From Thermoleptolyngbya sichuanensis A183 (GTDB lineage: Bacteria; Cyanobacteriota; Cyanobacteriia; Elainellales; Elainellaceae), in assembly GCF_013177315.1 (NCBI RefSeq), contig NZ_CP053661.1:3472001-3536000 (forward strand): 64,000 bases of DNA, in the 5' to 3' direction. The notes beneath the pieces were generated by a model. That model saw nothing but the letters and a program-made list of their open reading frames with translations, made no database searches and was not told the origin of the DNA. The position numbers and the translations under genes are program-made. Below are positions 60,633 to 64,000 of this stretch, in pieces; the stretch's first letter is position 1; every line of letters begins with the position of its first letter.

Positions 60633-60684
60633 ATCGTGGGATTTAAGAATTCAAGACATTTTGGGGGCGATCGCCCGCGGGTTT
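60622..60684 (+). pseudogene. 5' remnant of a HEPN (HepT, DUF86) toxin gene
   Basis: The overlapping frame starts MSSRSWDLRIQDILGAIA, the standard beginning of DUF86 HEPN toxins. After about 18 codons the similarity ends at a HIP1 site, and the RNase motif R-x(4-6)-H is missing. The rest has been deleted or replaced by a hairpin region. Confidence 0.65.
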
Positions 60685-60698
60685 TGGCACAGAGCCAT

Positions 60699-60755
60699 AA
60701 TGCCTCTGCGGCGGGGTGCTGGACTGGCTGCTAGACTTCCCGCCGCAGGGGCATT
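60699..60755. terminator. Strong hairpin between convergent genes
   Basis: Arms AATGCCTCTGCGGCGGG (60699-60715) and CCCGCCGCAGGGGCATT (60739-60755) pair over 17 bases with one wobble. It lies between the rightward MNT module and the leftward protease and could stop transcription from both sides, although there is no T-run. Confidence 0.6.
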
Positions 60756-60763
60756 GGTTTGCG

Positions 60764-60808
60764 TTCAGATTCACGCTTCAGATTTACGCTTCAGATTCAT
60801 GCTTCAGC
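60764..60808. repeat. 13-bp tandem repeat
   Basis: Units TTCAGATTCACGC, TTCAGATTTACGC and TTCAGATTCATGC are followed by TTCAGC, just beyond the protease stop codon. Confidence 0.9.
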
Positions 60809-60818
60809 AAGCATCACC

Positions 60819-62270
60819 TCAGCGCTGCGACACTCGGTTTGCACCGGGTAAATCCTGCGTGTCGAGGATGGAGATAAAGAACTCGCCGCGATCGCCCGGT
60901 TCCACACCACCCACAATCAGCCGATACCAGCCGTCGGCAGGCAGTTCAAACCGCACGCTGCCCTGGCGCTCTGCCTTGCCTTCCACCACGCGATCGCCAT
61001 TGGGGTCGCGCACAATCAGGTACGGATTAAACGCCGAGTTCACAATCAGCGCAACGGTCTGTCCGGCGCGTCCCTGGAAGTTGTAGGCACGGCAAAGGGA
61101 GCCATCGTCGAAACAGGGTGCAGTGCTGGCATCCAGCATTCCCCGCTCCACCAAAATTGGCTGCGAGATTTGCAGGTCATACTGCCCAGACTGATTTTCG
61201 CCAGCCGCCATTGCCAGCACGGTGTATTGCCCGCTCTGGGTCAGCTTTTGCACCACCAGCGCATCTCGATTCGCCCCATTACTCTGATCCAGGGCGATCG
61301 CCCGTCCATCGGGCCCGACCAGCACCAGTCGCGATCCGGCCTGACGGCTCGACATTCTCAGCATCACCGCCTGCCCCGCCTCTGCCTCGAAGGTGTAAAT
61401 ATCCGTAGGACTGTAATCGGCGCAAAAGCGGCTGTCACCGGGCTGCAAGTTGCCCTGCACGTTGCCACGGGCCAGGGAGATGGGCTGGCTGATGGATTGG
61501 CTGGATGAGGCCACGGCGGGAATCACATACTGCCCAACGGGGAACCGTAGCCCCTGCCGATGGGCCTCTACAAACAGCCGCACCTGCCCCACCGACACGG
61601 CGAAATTCACGTTTTGGGCATCGCGAGCGCCCGACTTGGTAATGCCCACGATCCGCAACTGGCTATCAATCACCGGCCCACCGGAATTGCCCGGATTCAC
61701 CGGTGCATTAAACACGACCACACCCTGAGGAATGTGAATGTTGTTGACCGTCCCTTCTACAATCGATGGGGAGCGCGGGGTACTACCAACGGGAAAACCC
61801 AATGCCCAAATGTTCTGCGCTTTTGTGATGGAACTGGCATCGGCAAGGCGCAGGGTGGGGAGGTTGCGCTGATTGGGCAGTTGCAGCAGCGCCAGATCCA
61901 GGCAGTCCGCATCGCCCATTGCCACAACCTCTGCCCGCACTTCGCGACCCTGCACAGTCACAATTACTTCCCGCGCTCCGGCAACCACATGGGCATTGGT
62001 GACGATTAATCCACTGGGGTCGATGATCACGCCGCTGCCTGTGCCGCTGCCATTGCGACCGTTGGCGCGGATGTGAACCACAGCAGCTTCGGCATCTTGA
62101 ATATTACTCCGCGACTGGGCGGCGGCCGATTGGGTGAGGGAAGTGCCGGGGGTGGTCAGGGCAAATTCGCTGACGAGCGTGGTGGCGATCGCCGTTTGCA
62201 GCAGCAGCAGGCTAGAGGCAGCCAGATGAGCAAAACGAACGGGCTGGGGACGTGCAAAGGAGCGTACCAT
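60819..62270 (-). CDS. Exported trypsin-like serine protease with two PPC domains
   Basis: 483 residues with a signal peptide ending near SAAAQS. The S1C-type protease domain spans ~55-235: His94 in IVTNAHVV, Asp125 in DCLDLALLQL and Ser196 in NPGNSGGPV. Instead of PDZ domains it carries two bacterial pre-peptidase C-terminal (PPC) domains at ~270-370 and ~375-475 (TDIYTFEAEAGQAVMLRMSS, AYNFQGRAGQTVALIVNSAF), which are beta-sandwiches. It may act in the periplasm or outside the cell on damaged or surface proteins. It is transcribed leftward. The upstream gene ends 500 bp away on the same strand, so it probably has its own promoter. Confidence 0.92.
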   Translation of the reverse strand: MVRSFARPQPVRFAHLAASSLLLLQTAIATTLVSEFALTTPGTSLTQSAAAQSRSNIQDAEAAVVHIRANGRNGSGTGSGVIIDPSGLIVTNAHVVAGAREVIVTVQGREVRAEVVAMGDADCLDLALLQLPNQRNLPTLRLADASSITKAQNIWALGFPVGSTPRSPSIVEGTVNNIHIPQGVVVFNAPVNPGNSGGPVIDSQLRIVGITKSGARDAQNVNFAVSVGQVRLFVEAHRQGLRFPVGQYVIPAVASSSQSISQPISLARGNVQGNLQPGDSRFCADYSPTDIYTFEAEAGQAVMLRMSSRQAGSRLVLVGPDGRAIALDQSNGANRDALVVQKLTQSGQYTVLAMAAGENQSGQYDLQISQPILVERGMLDASTAPCFDDGSLCRAYNFQGRAGQTVALIVNSAFNPYLIVRDPNGDRVVEGKAERQGSVRFELPADGWYRLIVGGVEPGDRGEFFISILDTQDLPGANRVSQR

Positions 62271-62782
62271 AGAGCATGACCTCCGTAGGGGTGTTAGGTA
62301 GTTCAGTGCAATGGTCGGAGCGTGATCAGAGGGCGATCGCAGGGATGTATGCCATCGTGCGAACTTGTCAACCAGCTAGTGAAATTTGACTGAAATTTGA
62401 TATGTATAAAAGCTTACGGTTTCGATTCTCGATTTCCTTCCGAAACACAATCCAGAACAAAAACCAAAGCGGTATGTTAAAGTTCTTTTTGGACTGCCAA
62501 CTGGGTTCCAAAAAGAAGTATTTCTCCGGTCAGTAAGCTTATGCAGTATGCTGCTTCGAGCCGTTGCTGCTTAACCGTTGCGGCTTAATTGCAGGGGTTG
62601 CTTGAAGCTGTTGTTAGTACAATAGGGCGATCGCCCCAGCCGTAGCACTCCCCTTTCCCGCACGTTTCATTGCGCTCACAGGAAAAGGGGGTTGCATAAA
62701 AGTGCAAGCAGACAGGAAAAGGGGCAGGAAAAGGGAGTATTGCTCCTGCCTTCTAGCGTTTGTTTTTTATATCTTCTGTGCC
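62271..62782. other. Intergenic region between protease and fatty-acyl-AMP ligase
   Basis: About 510 bp with no recognised gene. It contains TTGCTGCTTAACCGTTGCGGC short repeats near 62566-62590, a HIP1 site at 62630, and a possible terminator hairpin for the ligase gene at 62723-62750 (GGCAGGA / TCCTGCC). Confidence 0.5.
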
Positions 62783-64000
62783 CTAAGCCCGGCCAAGCTT
62801 AGCTCGCAGCCGCGCCACCAGGCGAATCAGGTGGGTACGCGGACTGAGGTAGCGCCGCACTAGGCTGGAAACATCGAGAGAGTCGGGCGATCGCCACACG
62901 TCGATCACCGCCAGACTGCCCTCCAAAAACTGCTGCCGACAGCGACTCCGCTGAATTTTGCCGCTGGAGGTGCGGGGCAAGCCGCCGGGTTTCACCAGGG
63001 CGATCGCCCCCACGTCTACAAAATGTTCCCGAAACGCCACCCACCGCACGGTTTCCACCACGTCTGGCAAACACAACCGCTGGCGGGCGCTGCGTTCTAC
63101 TTCCTGCACAATCACCAGCCGCTCTTCGCCCGCTGCGTCGCCCCCCAGTTCACCATCGATCGGCGCGGCAAAAACCGCACAACCGCCCGCACGAAACGCC
63201 GGATAGCACGATTCCACCGTCTGCTCAATGTGCTGCGGATAGTGGTTGAAACCCCACAACACCAGCACATCGTGTAGCCGTCCGGTGATGAACAGTTCCC
63301 CCGCTTGCACAAAGCCCAAGTCACCCGTCCGCAAAAAGCCGCCCTCGCCCGTGGCCAGCGTCACCCCAAACGGATTCTCTTGCTCCGGCGGATGCTGCCA
63401 ATAGCCCTTGCCGATGCCGCTCCCCGCCACCCAGATTTCGCCAATTTCCCCATCGGCGCAGGGCATCCGCGTGTCTCGATTGACGATTTCTACTCGCGTG
63501 TCTAGCCAGGGGTGTCCGCAACTGATTAAGGTCTGCGTCCGCCGTGCGCCAGGGCGGGCAAGGCCGGGACGGGCCGGTTCGCAAATCTCCACGCGGTTTT
63601 GCTCCAAGCTTTGCGTGTCCACATGCAGCATTTTGGGAGGCAAATGCTTAGCGCCGCCCGTGATGAACAGCGTCGCCTCGGCCATGCCGTAGCACGGGTA
63701 AAATGCCTCCGGGCGAAATCCACAGGGGCGAAATTTTTCGGCAAACTGGTCAAGCGTGGTCTGCCGCACGGGTTCTGCGCCGCAAAAGGCAATGTCCCAG
63801 GTGGACAGGTCGAGGCGATCGCGCTGGTTTTCGGTAACGTATCGACCCAGCAGGCCATAGGCAAAGTTGGGGCCGCCGCTGGTGGTTGCGCCGTAGCGTG
63901 CGATCGCCTCCAGCCAGCGCACGGGCTTCTGCACAAAGGCAATCGGCGACATCAGCACGCACAGCGACCCGGCATAGAGCGAGTACAAAATATTGCCAAT
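62783..64000 (-). CDS. Fatty-acyl-AMP ligase, FadD/FAAL type (C-terminal part; 5' end off the window)
   Basis: About 405 residues up to the right edge; the frame has no start inside the window. It is an acyl-adenylate-forming enzyme: PNFAYGLLGRYVTENQRDRL and DLSTWDIAFCGAEPVRQTTLDQF are FAAL signatures, YPCYGMAEATLFITGG is the A5 motif, GEIWVAGSGIGKGYW and FLRTGDLGFVQAGELFITGR carry A7-A8, and RTSSGKIQRSRCRQQF contains the catalytic A10 Lys. FAALs activate fatty acids as acyl-AMP and load them onto acyl carrier proteins, often beginning a polyketide, lipopeptide or hydrocarbon pathway. The partner genes would lie beyond the window or elsewhere. Confidence 0.92.
   Translation of the reverse strand: MGNILYSLYAGSLCVLMSPIAFVQKPVRWLEAIARYGATTSGGPNFAYGLLGRYVTENQRDRLDLSTWDIAFCGAEPVRQTTLDQFAEKFRPCGFRPEAFYPCYGMAEATLFITGGAKHLPPKMLHVDTQSLEQNRVEICEPARPGLARPGARRTQTLISCGHPWLDTRVEIVNRDTRMPCADGEIGEIWVAGSGIGKGYWQHPPEQENPFGVTLATGEGGFLRTGDLGFVQAGELFITGRLHDVLVLWGFNHYPQHIEQTVESCYPAFRAGGCAVFAAPIDGELGGDAAGEERLVIVQEVERSARQRLCLPDVVETVRWVAFREHFVDVGAIALVKPGGLPRTSSGKIQRSRCRQQFLEGSLAVIDVWRSPDSLDVSSLVRRYLSPRTHLIRLVARLRAKLGRA

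Noticed and set aside
60622-61086. 154-codon + strand frame as a real gene
   Set aside because: Only the first ~18 codons look like a HEPN toxin. The rest crosses a hairpin and tandem repeat and then runs antisense to the protease.

Overview
The window is almost certainly cyanobacterial chromosome. The octamer GCGATCGC (HIP1) occurs dozens of times inside and between genes. The gene set (rpe, hemB, ccs1, bvdR, nadC, metH, devB/devC exporter parts, KGK and DUF2301 proteins, mini-RNase III, Uma2/DUF820 nuclease) is typical of cyanobacteria. The GC-rich base composition, many small repeats and accessory genes fit a filamentous Leptolyngbya-like lineage, but the genus is an inference.

Layout. 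1-2.6 kb: leftward RNA-processing operon (STAS regulator, mini-RNase III, rlmB running off the left edge) and a small membrane ORF. 3.4-5 kb: carotenoid isomerase/desaturase-family flavoprotein. 5.6-11.4 kb: a 1954-residue secreted-type protein with seven N-terminal blade-like repeats, ten cadherin-like repeats and an RTX C-terminus. 11.5-17.8 kb: DUF2301 membrane protein, polysaccharide lyase-like protein, hemB, a small ORF, an SDR and rpe. 17.9-19.5 kb: insertion sequence copy 1. 19.6-21.2 kb: divergent arsI/arsR with a repeat-rich operator, then a membrane protein. 21.5-28.3 kb: a four-unit tandem repeat runs up to a fusion of a PlsY-like membrane domain with a PEP-synthase/rifampicin-phosphotransferase-like enzyme, followed by an internally duplicated protein of unknown function and a DUF1400 hydrolase. 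28.3-32.9 kb: accessory zone with a nucleotidyltransferase pair, a Uma2 nuclease, a DNA-methyltransferase remnant, an orphan two-partner-secretion porin, and a small secreted protein beside its own pseudogene. 33-45 kb: cation P-ATPase, divergent LspA-like protein, YbaY-like protein, MarR/lipocalin pair, KGK protein, ICMT-like enzyme, DUF1232, ccs1-nadC, DUF4870, sulfotransferase. 45.2-48.4 kb: devB-devC without devA, and a CorA-like protein. 49.4-54.6 kb: RusA resolvase plus a possible nuclease, biliverdin reductase, and an AT-richer histidine kinase/response regulator pair beside another response regulator. 55-58.7 kb: metH. 58.8-60.3 kb: insertion sequence copy 2, identical and inverted, inserted exactly at the start codon of an MNT antitoxin whose HEPN partner is truncated. 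60.8-64 kb: trypsin-like protease with PPC domains, and the 3' part of a fatty-acyl-AMP ligase.

Working together: core metabolism (tetrapyrrole, NAD, methionine, Calvin/pentose phosphate, cytochrome c assembly) is interleaved with surface/export functions (RTX protein, TPS porin, DevBC, lyase) and decaying defence modules (HEPN/MNT, methyltransferase and STAND-like remnants). The most notable non-gene signals are two MITE-like families (one with covarying hairpin stems), HIP1-built terminator hairpins, and a window-wide tendency for 10-34 bp exact duplications at gene edges. No tRNA, rRNA or CRISPR array was seen.
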